DNA of 64,000 nucleotides, taken from positions 136,001-200,000 of the forward strand of contig JACVVK020000461.1 in NCBI GenBank assembly GCA_018292915.2, read 5' to 3'. Below, piece by piece: positions 24,440-36,175 of this stretch. Positions within the stretch are counted from its first letter, which is position 1. The number at the start of each line of letters is the position of its first letter. The DNA comes from Batillaria attramentaria (Eukaryota > Mollusca > Gastropoda > Batillariidae). The position numbers were made by a program, and so were the translations under genes. The notes under the pieces were generated by a model. That model made no database searches and was not told the origin of the DNA. It worked only from the letters and a program-made list of their open reading frames with translations.

Positions 24440-25290
24440 ACACACACACACACACACCGGCACGCACGCGCACACGCACACACACACCGTCACACACCGC
24501 GTACTGACGTGCGCTTGGACATACGCGCATAAAAATAACTGATTTGTTATTAGACCTACGATATTTGTGCTCCGTCCCTAACTTGAAGACAGAAAACTGA
24601 CACCAATTAATACACCAAACGGTCACTGAGCTGACTTTAATGTCAAGCCCCACATGTCCACTGAGTCATGCCCGCCCGAGTCATGTCGGTCCGCAGAAGT
24701 AGCACTGAGCTAGAGCATTTGGAAATAGCCTCCGCCCGCCAGGACTAATCCGCATTCAGCCCGTAAAAAGCATCATGGTCACTCCCCACAGACAAGAGGC
24801 GGTTTGTGCACACGTGACCACTGAATGACCTATGGTCAAGCAGCTGCTCCCAAGTAAAACCAGACCTACACTGACACCCCGCGCACTGACCTTTGAAGAA
24901 GTCGAAGTGACGGTGGTGGTGGAGGTGGGTAAAGGTGAAAGTGGAGGGGGGAGGGGGCTGTGCAATTGCAGGAGGGGAGAGTGGGGGGGGGGGAGGTAGG
25001 GGGTGAGTGGGTGGTGGTTTTAGATAGGATGCAGAGTGGAGGTGTGAATGGGGAATAGGACTGATGCGAAGTGGAGATGTGAGAGTGAGAGTGAAGTGAC
25101 TGTGAAGGTGATAAGTACGACTCACTGAAGCACTGAAAATGCGTTGTGTGTAACATGAACAGTTTCAGTCATGATGATTTTAGTAAACACATTTGTGATC
25201 ATCATTGCATATTTCACTACTATCACTCAGTATCAGTACTGAGTATAGTACTGAGTAGTACTGATACTGCTTGTGCCGGCATGGACTCGA
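23494..25290. other. Intergenic DNA with simple repeats
   Basis: A C-run lies at 23770-23781, a (CT)n-(CA)n cluster at 24306-24490 with several CTGA-interrupted CA blocks, and a G/T-rich purine tract at 24905-25020. At 25228-25240 and 25257-25269 a 13-bp perfect inverted repeat (CAGTATCAGTACT) brackets two ACTGA motifs. No gene is recognised. Confidence 0.6.
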
Positions 25291-25475
25291 TTGGGTGGAT
25301 GTTCGAGGGTTTAACGTCCTTTTCCACCACATATGGTGACTGATATCAAAGACAGGAAACGAAAGAAAAAAAAATCCAGAACAAATATTTGACCCAAACG
25401 GGCCAGGATTCGAACTCACGACCCGAGCATTGAAAGCTCAACGCGGCTATCATATACCGCTCGACTCCGTGCCTC
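25291..25475 (-). mobile_element. SINE family A, diverged
   Basis: GGGTTTAACGTCCTTTTCCACCACATA…GATTCGAACTCACGACCCGAGCATT. It has ACTGA at 25339-25343 where the consensus reads GGTGATATC. Confidence 0.85.
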
Positions 25476-26339
25476 GGGTCCCTGACATGGATTCGACTGA
25501 CCTGCAGCACTCAGTGAAGCATTCAGCCTGTCCTTGGTGAGAATGCTGCTGGTAAGCCGGCAGTACCCGGTGTTTGTTACCTTAACGAGGACATCAACCT
25601 TTCGAGTAGCGGCCAATGTACACACACTGAGACCACCCACACAAAACACGTGGTCGGAAACACTGAAGAACCTATGAAAGTGAAATCACTTCTGGCAAAA
25701 TCTGGGAGGGACCTGATTGGGGGGAGGGGGGGGGAGAGGGGGGACAGTCGGCAGGGCAGGGCGACACTAATTATAGTTATTTTAGAAAATCACTTTTAAT
25801 ATATATATATAAAAATGACTCATGAAAGCAATGGTGAAAGAATGGCCGACTAAGACTACAGAAGAAATAAGCAATACTGAAAATGCTGGAATTAATGGAC
25901 CTTCACTCGGCTCTGCCATAGTTTCAATCCTTAAATACCCCCCCCCCCCCCGGGGTATCCCCCGGCCTCCCCCACCGACCCACACCAATGCACCCTCCCA
26001 CAACAACAACAACAGCCAAAAACAGGGCCTAAATTCCCGAATGACATTGAAAACAATTGCCTAGTTCATGTGCGGCCACTTAAAAGCACCACTTTTGCAG
26101 GAACTTGTATTCAAGTTTTCATTCAGTCTTATGAACGGCTCAACTGAAAAGTACTCTTGAATGAAAGTAATGAGGACCTCTGGACATAATGTTTCGACAA
26201 GCATGTATACCATACACATGCTCAAAACAGTTAAACATGTGCGGGATGTTCCCATGGCCAAATACGGCATGACAAGCAAACAAGAGCGTGTGGACTGACA
26301 ACTTTTCATGGAATGCGCTGGATCTGAGCATCAGAATCA
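25476..26339. other. Intergenic DNA
   Basis: G-run near 25720-25742 and C-run at 25940-25951. No gene is recognised. Confidence 0.45.
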
Positions 26340-26660
26340 GTCACTTAGATCACAATACAGCATCTGAGGGTGTTTGGGGGTTTAACGTCCTTTTCCACCA
26401 CATAGGGTGATATCAAAGACGGGGCAACGACGAAAAAGCCAGCACAAATATTTGGCCCCAGCCGGGATCGAACTCACGACCCGAGCATTAGAAGTCCAAC
26501 GCTCTACCATTCGACCATCCCGGCTCCCCAGCATCTGAGACCATTGTGGTGACTCTGGTAAGGTGTTCTAGAAGTGTACCGGGCCGCGTAGTAATACTAA
26601 TAAATAATAATGAATAGTACTTGTTTAGCGCTTAATCTCGCATGAAAGCAACTCATAGCG

Positions 26661-26726
<66 letters not shown>

Positions 26727-27330
26727 TGACACACACACACACTCATACACACACACACACGCACTCACACACGCACTCACACACACACACACACACACAC
26801 ACACTGACATGCACTACCCAGCCTGATGCAGATTGCAGTCAAAGGCACTGAAACAATGGCAGACTAGTCATAGAGTGTGAAAGGCCTGACGGAAGAGATG
26901 GGTTTTCAGGTTCGATTTGAACTGGGACAGTGTGGGAAGGTCACGAAGCTCGACTGGCAGCGAGTTCCAAACATTTGGGGCGAGGAAACTGAAGGAGCGT
27001 TCGCCTGCGGTTTTCATGTTGCGCTTGGGGACTTTTCTGGGCGCTTTTCATCGGCGGAACAAAGTGTGCGAGAATTGAGCAGACGACTGACGTTAACATC
27101 AGTGGTTGCGGACTGAGGACCAGCTAAACGGCGCTGATTGGTGGCTATTTTTAGAACCTTTGTCGCGTACCAGTCTATTCAGGACTGAGCGGGAATGGGC
27201 CGTAGGCTGAAAGAAACTCGTATTTCTCTAATATTAGAAGCCAATAAGTCAGAAAAACAGGTCGCAATGGCCAAATGAAACATCCGTCTATCTGGCGAAC
27301 AGCTTCGAAAGCGGAAGTTCTCGCCGGTAT
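26340..27330 (+). repeat. Composite dispersed repeat E/F, copy 1
   Basis: 26340-26587 (less a SINE) matches 37653-37725, and 27079-27330 matches 37735-37970. The middle part (26588-27078) is absent from that copy. The middle begins AATAATAATGAATAGTACTTG, has a CA array at 26663-26805, then GAAGAGATGGGTTTTCAGGTTCGATTTGAA and GCGAGTTCCAAACATTTGGGGC. That layout recurs at 33585 and 62738. The family is unclassified. The 79-codon frame in it is not a gene. Confidence 0.75.
26369..26528 (-). mobile_element. SINE family A with 11-bp target-site duplication
   Basis: CAGCATCTGAG at 26358-26368 and 26529-26539. Near-consensus copy inserted in repeat E. Confidence 0.95.
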
Positions 27331-27775
27331 TAGCTTCCGGGACACTGATGTAGTAACAAAACTCGGCTAAATATAGTAGAAAATCTTTGCCCCTTTTAAA
27401 ATTTGTGTGCAGAGTGAACAATGGCAATCTGGTGCTTTTTGTTGGCTTTGTAAACAAGTTTCATGCCATGTAATAGTATTGAATTAGGGAAAAATGAGGC
27501 TGGCTTGTGGACTATTTGTATTCATGCGCGGCTGGCACAGGAGCCAGCAGACGACCGTGGAATGAGGGGGTATGTGGTGGCTGCCAACATTGCCAAAAAA
27601 CGGAACATTGGAATTTGTTTAAATTTCCTCTACGCATGAGTCTATGGCTGCCTGATTTTTGTGTTTTTATTTGGTTAATTTTAAAGCATTTCTAGGGTGT
27701 CATCTGCAGCGGTATGTGTAAGAGGAATATATAGCGTTTTCCTCCAGATTTGCATCTCTGGTATGTAGCCTGTAT
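27330..27775 (+). repeat. Dispersed repeat G, copy 2
   Basis: Reverse complement of 4735-5178. Compared with copy 1 it has ACTGA at 27344-27348 where copy 1 reads ACATGCCCC (reversed). Confidence 0.85.
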
Positions 27776-27837
27776 AAGCAGCGTTACGAACACAGAGGCT
27801 CAGTGCTGTCATACTCAGCGCTGAATTGACCGTTTCA

Positions 27838-27880
<43 letters not shown>

Positions 27881-28442
27881 TGCTCCCCCTTCTGCCGCCC
27901 GCACACATATTCCCCATCCCAAAAACTTACAAAGCAGATCCACTAGTATCCACTGCCTCTGGCAGTAACTTCAAGCAAAACAATCTTTTCAGTTTGACAC
28001 CCATCCCACCCCACCCCACCCTACCGCACCCTCACCCCCCTATGTAAATAATTCTAGAAGAAAATTACACGTATAGCGAACAGGAAAAAAAGTTTCAAGC
28101 ATCTGTATTCCCCCAGCTATTCCTCATTAAAATGTCTAACCAGCCGTGAACAGCCTGCATACAAGTACCGCCATGGGACATACATGTACAGGACTTACGA
28201 TTCGCCAGTGAGAACTTACGCGGTCAACAGCCTCCTGGGTCAAGTACGTGTGGGGGCGACCTGGTGCCCGGTTAGCAAGTTACACAATACCCAATATCTC
28301 CGGCTTCACTCACTGTGTGGTTTCCACTTTACATCCGTCACACGTTTTTCTGGGTCGCTCGCGGTGAATAACCTCTGGACTGTCCCCCTCCCCCCTCCCC
28401 CTTCTTTTCCCTGACAATTCCGGTAGCGTTAATGTTGTTGGA

Positions 28443-28528
<86 letters not shown>

Positions 28529-29509
28529 TGGGTGGGGGGGATGAGGGGGGGGGGAGTACAAGAGAACAGAAACTGATAACATGTAAACGTACATAAGGGA
28601 GGATGGGAATGAGATGCAGGAAACTTGCGGGGTTGTTGTTTTTTTGTTTTTTTTTAAAGCTGAATTCAACTATACAAATCAGTTTTAATCAGTTCAATTT
28701 CGTTTCTTTCACTGAAAGCCTCTAAGACGGTTCGTAACGTCACTGAGATAGAAAACTGCCAGTTTCGAAGCTGTAAGACTGTTTCTCAGATAGAAGGATG
28801 TTTCAGTTGACCATCACAACCGTTTTCGTGACTTTGTGGCTTCTGTTTTTTTGTTTTTTTTTTAAAGAAATACGACTTTCCTTGAGACTAAGACTTTAAA
28901 ATTCATTTCATACTACTACAGTTCAGTTCACTTCACTTCACAATTTATACCCCCGTGGAGCAGTTAGAGTATAATGCATATAGTAAACACGACCGGCAAA
29001 TCATACAGGCTGACGTGTAGCGATTTCCAAATACAGTTTTGATGGGAAAATAGATGTGGCAGATGGGGGAGGAAGTTTGGGGGGCGGAGGGAGAGCGCAG
29101 CACTTGTACGATAAACGGTTTATCATTTCACACTCACAGACGAAGAATATACCGTGGCCGCATGCCGTTTACATTCAGACTCGTATCACGAAAATTGCTG
29201 TAAAATTATTTCCTTGTCAAACTCAATACTGGCTACACCTACGCGTTTTGTCAAAATCCGCCGCTAAGTTTGGACGACAAAACGGTTTTACACCTGTGGA
29301 CGTTAGTGTAGACGACTGCTGCTTCTCCTGACAAGCGTGTGACCGGATTTTCAAAAGCGGGGGACCAGGGGTTTAGTTAGCGTCGGGTGGGGCCGAGCGT
29401 GAGGCAGTATGGTTTATAAACTCGACGCCTTGATGTAGTTGTTGTTGTTGTCGTTCGTCTCTTGGTCACACTGGACGTTCAGTTCTGAGCATGAAGTCTG
29501 TTGTCATCT
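27776..29509. other. Intergenic DNA with microsatellites
   Basis: (CT)n lies at 27840-27873 and (GT)n at 28444-28527, followed by a G-rich tract. CAGTT/CACTT runs lie near 28920-28945. No gene is recognised. Confidence 0.5.
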
Positions 29510-29785
29510 CCAGCTCCCGCTGAGGGCCGTACAGTTTGGTGTGTAGAGGCGTTTCCGATGGTCACTGTCCTCTCCAGCTCCCGCTGTGGGCCGTACAGTT
29601 TGGTGTGTAGTGGCGTTTCCGATGGCCACGTCGTCATCCTTAGCTGATGGTATAGTGGACAGTCCTGGATGATGTGTTGTCCGGTCTGCTCGGCATGGCC
29701 ACACGGGCAGAGGGGAGTTGTAGCCAGTTTCAGTTTGTGGTACAGGTGCTGATGCCTTGATAGGCAACAGTTTGTTAAGAGAGTT
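29510..29785 (-). pseudogene. Decayed LINE reverse-transcriptase C-terminus
   Basis: On the minus strand, reading down from about 29775, the frame gives HKLKLA…CPCG…QTGQHIIQDCPLY…TKLYGPQREL. The C-x-C-x(n)-H-x4-C pattern and the CPLY motif are typical of the tail of non-LTR retrotransposon ORF2 proteins. A 62-bp tandem duplication (29510-29571 and 29572-29634) repeats the last segment and shifts the frame. Upstream RT motifs are absent, and no autonomous function remains. The clade is not assigned. Confidence 0.65.
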
Positions 29786-29945
29786 CAAGAATCGATATTT
29801 TATTTTTTTTTTAAATTGTATGTTTAACGTAAACGGCGATGCAGCATTTTTCTGGCAACATTGGTACGAAATGTGTTAAAACCCCGAAACACCTAACCGC
29901 CCCTTGTCATTGAAAGCAGACAGTGCTCATCTCCTCCAAACAGTG

Positions 29946-30081
29946 GGAGAGCCGGGATAGCGGGAATGCTCGGGTCGTGAGTTCGATTCCCGGCTGGTGT
30001 TGGCCTTTTTCTGGTTACCCTTTACGTGGTGGAAAAGGACGTTAAACTCCAAAACACCCCCACCCCTCCCCCCACACACAC
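29946..30081 (+). mobile_element. SINE family A, internally deleted, with target duplication
   Basis: The head is shortened (GCCGGGATAGCGGGAATGCTCGGG, lacking GAATGGTAGAGCGTTGGA). CCTCCAAACAGTG before and CCTCCAACAGTG after form a near-perfect duplication. Confidence 0.8.
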
Positions 30082-30093
30082 CCTCCAACAGTG

Positions 30094-30548
30094 ACTCTAA
30101 AATTCCTCATATGTATTCGGACTGTGTCGGTGCTTCAGTTATGCCAAGTTCCAGCATCTGCCAAACTGACATTGCTGGGGCTCGGCGATTGCAAACAGAA
30201 AGAATGACTGTCGCTGTTTGGTGCTTGTGCGCAATCAGTGCCTGTCCGTCCTGGTGGCTGGAGCACAGAGCTAAATATAACTGCACCTCTGTGGGCTGGT
30301 GTAACAGTTGGGCAACACATGACACTTAGGGTGAATGTCCTGTCAGTGACATCATATCTCGGACACCGCCTGATGCCGCCTCACGTGACTGATCACAGGC
30401 AGGTCAAGGAGATACAAGGCGTGCGCTTTGTTTGAGCTGAGCGACCAGACACCCACTGAGCTATTACGAACACTGGCAAGAGTTACGTCTCTTTGATGTG
30501 ACCAGGCTTGAAAACTGAATACATGACCGTAATCAAATTCATGTTATT
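30094..30548. other. Intergenic DNA
   Basis: A 110-codon frame starts in the SINE and has no recognisable domain. Confidence 0.4.
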
Positions 30549-30563
30549 TGTCCATAAATGGAA

Positions 30564-30738
30564 GGGGATGGGTGGGTGTTTGGGGGCTTAACGTCCTTTT
30601 CCACCACATAGGGTGATATCAAAGACGGGGCAACGATGAAAAAGCCAGCACAATATTTGGCTCCAGCCGGGATCGAACTCACGACCCGACTGAGCATTAG
30701 AAGTCCAACGCTCTACCATTCGACCACCCCGGCTCCCC
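30564..30738 (-). mobile_element. SINE family A with 15-bp target-site duplication
   Basis: TGTCCATAAATGGAA at 30549-30563 and 30739-30753. Otherwise close to consensus, but it has ACTGA at 30689-30693 where the consensus reads CCCGAGC. The copy is young, so the extra bases arose recently. Confidence 0.95.
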
Positions 30739-31098
30739 TGTCCATAAATGGAAATTCGTTGTCTCACTGACATATCATATAAAGGAGCATAACAATAAAT
30801 CAAACACATTCAACTGCGTACACACGCATGCCACAGATAACAAGTTCGAACGTTATTTGTAAATACTATAACTGAGTGAAAACTCCCATTTCAGACAAAA
30901 TGGACCAATTTACTATTTAGGGAGGAAATGTGCCAAACGAAGTTCCAGCCCATCAGGGACTTCGAAACCAAGTGCCTTATAAGCACGTGCAACATGCTGA
31001 GGTTGGTCAGCTGATGAAACAGACAAACGACTAAAAAGAGGAAGAAAAACGACCACTCAGTGACGCTCAACTGAAAGCGAGTAGGACCGTATAGTTAA

Positions 31099-31099
31099 G

Positions 31100-31143
<44 letters not shown>
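31099..31143. repeat. (GT)n microsatellite
   Basis: About 22 GT units. Confidence 0.95.
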
Positions 31144-31145
<2 letters not shown>

Positions 31146-31772
31146 GGTGGCTTGCATGTCCTAAAACGAGAGGGTTTTTTTTTTCAGTCGTGCAATTATC
31201 CGCAGGGTTAGTAGAGAAACTACATTACACGGCTTACATCCAGAACACGTCTGTATCCTCCACACCCCAAACGGACAAAAAGAAAATAAAATCTTGAATC
31301 TTGAGTGTGTAACATTATATCATATTTATAGTATGAGGAGCAAGACGAGTTTTTCTTGTGCAATGACCAAGAAGGCAAATAAACGTATTGAGCTTCTTCC
31401 ATCCTTCACGTGACGTCGAAATAGCCCGTCTATTTTCGTGGACCTACTATTGATGTTTCGTGCTCCCCCGCCACTGACCAAATCTAATGGACACGAGCTA
31501 GAATTGGGAGGGTGATTATGCAAACCTTGTCCTATGACGTCAGCCGGCAGACGTCGGACACAGAGTTTCAGGGTATTTGCGGCGACACAAACGCAACGTC
31601 TTTTAAGCTTGGAATCTAACTCTGTGGAGGAGGGTCAGCCCGATTTCGGGGCCAGTCTAGAAGCTTCGATCCATCATGGCGGACAGGGCTGCCCAATCAG
31701 CCAGCAGTGACCGCTCGCGTAGTTTCTCGGTTCACACGAGTTGTGTCTCAGTATCTCCGTCAGGGATGCCCG

Positions 31773-31811
31773 CTCTCTCTCTCTCTCTCTCTCCGTGTGT
31801 GTGTGTGTGTG

Positions 31812-31884
<73 letters not shown>
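31773..31884. repeat. (CT)n-(GT)n microsatellite with a CAGT interruption
   Basis: A CT block, then GT units broken once by CAGT at about 31816-31819. It lies about 100 bp after an ATGGCGGAC context at 31676; a 210-codon frame through this array and the next one is an artefact. Confidence 0.95.
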
Positions 31885-31885
<1 letters not shown>

Positions 31886-31939
31886 CGATTTGCAAGAAGG
31901 ACGAGACGATGGAAATAACTGGAAACAAATCTGTGCAAA

Positions 31940-32185
31940 TGTCTTTGATCCTATTTTGGATTTGCACGCATTTCAAGTTCGTGTCGTGTCGTGTCGTGTC
32001 GTGTCGTGTCGTGTCGCGTCGCGTCCCGTCGCGTCGCGTTGCGTTGCGATGCGTTGCTTATGTGCACTCTTTGATCCTCCTTTAGATTTGAACCCATTTC
32101 AAGTTTGTGTTGCGTTGCGTTGCGTTGCGTTGCGTTGCGTTGCGTTGCGTTGTGTTGTGTTGTGTTGTGTTGTGTTGCGTTGCTT
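31940..32185. repeat. Duplicated unit with two diverged pentanucleotide arrays
   Basis: Two copies of a roughly 40-bp leader (TTTGATCCT…GATTTG…CATTTCAAGTT at 31942-31980 and 32070-32106) each precede an array. The first is GTGTC changing to GCGTC and GCGTT. The second is GCGTT changing to GTGTT. The leader and array were duplicated together and the arrays then homogenised differently. Confidence 0.85.
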
Positions 32186-32707
32186 GTGTTGTTGTTTCTT
32201 CTCTTTTGTCACTGTTACAGTTCATAAAACGCACACAGACAAAACAAATAAATTGGAGAGTCGTGCAATCATGAAAGAGCTAGATGTTGGTTTGGTAGCC
32301 GAAAATGCGTGTCAGTGCGGTGCGCTACCGTGTCAGTGAGGCAGGAATCCCCCGAACAAAGGAACTACGCTGACTGCTCCATTATCGGCCTGACTGGACC
32401 CTGGACCGCTGTGACGCAAGCAGCAGACTTTCTGACCTCATTCTTGTCTTGCCCACACACCACAAGTTGCCGGACAAATATCGACACAGCCCACTAGGCC
32501 GTCTCGAAATGTTTGAGACAGATTACGGTCTAGTCACTGACTGACCGAGATTAATGCCATCCAGCTGGCATTGTAGTTTAGAGGTGACAGTATTTGCTAT
32601 CAATCCGTGTCGGTAATTGTGCATGAATATGCATGAATGGATTATTTACTTATTCAGCAGTTCCAGATCACTTTACTGTACATGCAACGACGGGGAAAAG
32701 GAAAAGC

Positions 32708-33006
32708 CTGCTTCCAGTGGGGAATCGAACTCACGACCCAAGCATTGACAGTTCAACGCTCAACCAGATAGATCGGCTGTTTAGTCTAACACGCGCGCGC
32801 GCGCGCGCGACAGAGAGAGAGAGAGAGTGGGGGGGGGGGAGGAGTGTGCGTGTGTGTGTGAGATGGTTTAACATCCTCCGAGGCTTCCATCACAAAACGG
32901 TGAGATCAACGATTGGGCAACGAGAAAAAAAGGTCAGCACAAACGTTTGGTTCCAGTCAGTCGGGACTCGACCTCACGACTCGAGCATTGAAACTGAGTC
33001 CAACGA
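32708..33006 (-). mobile_element. SINE family A remnants (two pieces)
   Basis: 32708-32782 is a head fragment (GGGAATCGAACTCACGACCCAAGCATTGACAG). 32860-33006 is a second, more complete copy (GGTTTAACATCCTC…GGGCAACGAGAAAAA…CTCACGACTCGAGCATTG) with two extra TCAGT/ACTGA motifs at 32957-32961 and 32993-32997. A GC and GA simple stretch separates them. Confidence 0.7.
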
Positions 33007-33103
33007 GTGAGGGAGAGAGAGAGAGGGGGGGGGGGGCCGGGGGGACAGAGGGAGAGGCAGAGGCAGAGACAGAGACAGAGTTAAACAGTGGCAAGTTACT
33101 TCA

Positions 33104-33139
<36 letters not shown>

Positions 33140-33584
33140 TCTTCTCCCACACCACTAAAACTGTAAAAGCAGTACACTGAGACGATTTCGAGCGGGGTTG
33201 CTAGAGAGCGAAGGGGAAGTGGCAGCGGGGTCAAGGGAGGTAAGGCAGCTCGGCACGCGTGACCTGAGGATGACCTAAGAGTGGCCAGAATTATCTCCGG
33301 CCCCCCTCATCCCTCCCGACACTACTGGCCGACCCCGACTGACCCTTGCTCTGGCCCGCGACCCAAACTGCCCTTGCGTAGCCTCAGTTCGAGTCGGTGT
33401 ACGGAACCCAGCACTTTTGCCAAAAGAAACACTACGCAGGTCTGACAGCAGAGGATTTGATTTCGGTCTCGTCAATTCCGCTTCACTTCGTTTTCAAGTC
33501 TTAAGGCGGACGGGCGGCGCCCGTGTAACGACAAAATCATAACAGTCTCACGGGGCTTCATCAGTATAACAATCATTGTTATAC
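33007..33584. other. Intergenic DNA
   Basis: GA- and G-rich simple sequence lies at 33010-33080 and (CA)n at 33110-33138. No gene is recognised. Confidence 0.5.
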
Positions 33585-33651
33585 CGATAATAATAATAAT
33601 ATAGTTTTTATAGAGCGCTGTTCTCCATGTGCCAAGGACTCGCTGTGCGTA

Positions 33652-33699
<48 letters not shown>

Positions 33700-34210
33700 G
33701 AAGCCGGGCTGGCCGAATGGTAGAGCGTTGGACTTCTAATGCTCGGGTCGTGAGTTCGTATCCCGGCTGGGGCCACATAATCGTGCTGGCTTTTTCATCG
33801 TTGCCCCGTCTTTGATATCACCCGTATGTGGTGGAAAAGGACGTTAAACCCCCAAACACCCACCCATCCACCCACACACACACACTAAAATCCCATCATG
33901 TTTGGCAGGTGACATCACCTGAACGACTCATGGTTCACACAAAGAGACTCTGAGTCAACAGAAGTTAATCAACAAAAGCTTGATGGAAGAGAAAAGTCTT
34001 CAGACTCCTGACGGGACTAAAACAGGGACAGTCAGTGAAGATTGAAGGCGGAGTTCGATTGGCAAGGAGTTCCAGACAGCCTGTCGGGGCCAACTGAGAA
34101 GCTGAACGAACTCTCTCCTGCAGTTTCCATATTATGCTTAGGAATTTTGAGAAGTTTTTCACTGACTAGCCTGAGCGCAACGCAAGGTGTGCGACGGTTG
34201 ATACGAATGG

Positions 34211-34220
<10 letters not shown>
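33585..34220 (+). repeat. Dispersed repeat F, copy 2, with CA array and SINE insertion
   Basis: AATAATAATAATATAGTTTTTATAGAGCGC, then (CA)n 33656-33697, then a SINE A, then residual CA and the F distal part (GAAGAGAAAAGTCTTCAG…GGCAAGGAGTTCCAGACAG…GGTGTGCGACGGTTGA). The CA array occupies the same internal place as in copies 1 and 3. Confidence 0.7.
33698..33878 (+). mobile_element. SINE family A inserted in a CA array
   Basis: Near-consensus copy with head GCCGGGCTGGCCGAATGGTAGAGCG. CA repeats lie on both sides, so the target duplication is lost in the microsatellite. Confidence 0.9.
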
Positions 34221-34250
<30 letters not shown>

Positions 34251-34488
34251 CGAACGGAGCAAAGCCGAGCTATATTACATGGGAAAGTTTCATTGCTTTC
34301 TGTAACAGCCTGGTTACGAAAATAAATAAATAAATAAACATAAAACCCGCTGTTATTCGTTGTAGGTCGTTCGTCAGAAGCAATGCATTCCAACAAACTC
34401 GGTACGACGAATCGCCGTTCCAGTTGTCATTGTTGTTGTTGTTGTTGTTCACTATCATGACTGCCAGTGACTGTCTACTCCTACATCG

Positions 34489-34658
34489 GGGGAGCCGGGG
34501 TGGCCGAATGGTAGAGCGTTGGACTTCCAATGCTCGGGTCGTGAGTTCGAATCCCGGCTGGGGCCAAATATTGTGCTGGCTTTTTCATCGTTGCCCCGTC
34601 TTTGATATCACCCGTACGTGGTGGAAAAGGACGTTAAACTCCCAAACACCCACCCACC
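34489..34658 (+). mobile_element. SINE family A, best-preserved copy, 11-bp target duplication
   Basis: CTCCTACATCG at 34478-34488 and 34659-34669. The head keeps both polymerase III promoter boxes: A box TGGCCGAATGG fits TRGYNNARNNG, and B box AGTTCGAATCC is one base from GGTTCGANTCC. The body ends in CACCCACCC. This copy and those at 23307, 26369 and 30564 define the family. Its translated frame (…GRMVERWTSNARVVSSNPG…) is a common spurious protein. Confidence 0.96.
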
Positions 34659-34669
34659 CTCCTACATCG

Positions 34670-35496
34670 AATCATCATTTGAAGCCCGGGGGACGAAGGC
34701 TCTGTATTGTTTGCCGCCCAGCGAAAGATACAGCTCAACCCCATGAACCATGCAGATCCCCTCTCGCCGCCTGTCAGTTTTCACGTGATGCATTGTGAGC
34801 AGAAGTTACCCGCAAAACAACAGCTTCAACTTTTCGCCGCAGCGACTGATGTTGTTCCGTCACCTCTGTGTGACCCCTGCCAGCCCAACCTGCGGCACGT
34901 GCTTGCGCCGGTTTGCACCGCGGAACAATGCACGTGCCACACAGATTGCATCGGATCTTGCAGTCATGCACCCAACTTTCTGTTTTCTCTCCCTCTCCCT
35001 CTCTCTCTCCCTACCGATCCCTGCACTTCAAAACGTTTCAAAACACCCTGGGAACGTTTCAGAAGGGTAGCTACGTACCTGACTGGGCCTATCACTGGAA
35101 ACTGAATAGGGGGTAGGAGGGAGGGGGTTGAAAGGGGGTGGGGGTGGGGTTACAGGAACTGAAGAGGAAGGAGTGTGGGTAGTGGGGGTCGGGGCTAAGA
35201 AAACAGGCACAGAAACCAAGAAAAGGAAAAGGAAAAAGGAGAAGAAAAGAAGTACAGTCAGCCTGAGGCCGCCAGCCCCGTCATCTGTGTTTTCGAGCAA
35301 AACCGGACAAGGCACTGCTTGGCTTTGTGGTCCAAAGGTTACGCAGGTCAGAGGTTAGAAAGGGCAACGGAGATGGCGTGTGAAAAAAATCAGGAGTTGG
35401 TAACTCGCAGCGTGACGCCAGGCTGGCCAGCAAACAGGGCTGACGGAGACGTTGACCGAGCCTCAACCTATTGCTGTGTGAATGCATGGTGTATTG

Positions 35497-35537
<41 letters not shown>

Positions 35538-35702
35538 TGCCGTTGTTTTTCTTTCTTCTTGTTTTTTTTTCTTGTATTTTCTTTTATCTTGCCATTGTAG
35601 TTTTTTTTTTTTTTGCTTGTTGTAGCAAGGGCTGATTGAAAATTACTCATTGTTTGGTTAAATCACTTCCGTCCGTTGGTAAATAAAGTTCAGTCGTTCC
35701 GG

Positions 35703-35779
<77 letters not shown>

Positions 35780-36094
35780 GTATTTTTACTTCAGTTGTGG
35801 GTGTAAGAACGGCAAGTTGTCATACGGGTCTGCCGATCCAAAAGTTCTACCCCGCGTTGTAAAATAAAGGTTCATTTCATTTCTCTCTCTCTCTCTCTCT
35901 CGTCTCTCGTCTCTCTCTCCGTCAATCTCTCTCCGGCGCTTGTTCTTGATTACATACATGTTTATGTTCATGTTTATTTGATAACCTTTTATGCATTATC
36001 TCTGTGTAGATGTGTATTACGTAGCATCTTGAAGGGCAGGCCTGCGTGCCTCAGTGACAAATTATTTTCCATAAATTTAATAATAATAATAAAA

Positions 36095-36175
<81 letters not shown>

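Noticed and set aside
25339..25343. Explaining ACTGA insertions as Tc1/mariner excision footprints
   Set aside because: Such footprints are TAC(A/T)GTA with flanking TA; the sites here lack flanking TA pairs.
31707..32339. 210-codon frame with periodic CRVVS/LRCVA repeats
   Set aside because: The periodicity is the pentanucleotide array read in three frames.
34489..34560. tRNA gene at the head of SINE A copies
   Set aside because: The heads recur with the same non-tRNA body and target duplications; they are SINEs.
34424..34798. Frames containing GGRMVERWTSNARVVSSNPGWGQI-like peptides (also near 18831, 33627, 60579)
   Set aside because: They read through SINE family A copies; identical peptides recur only because the SINE recurs.
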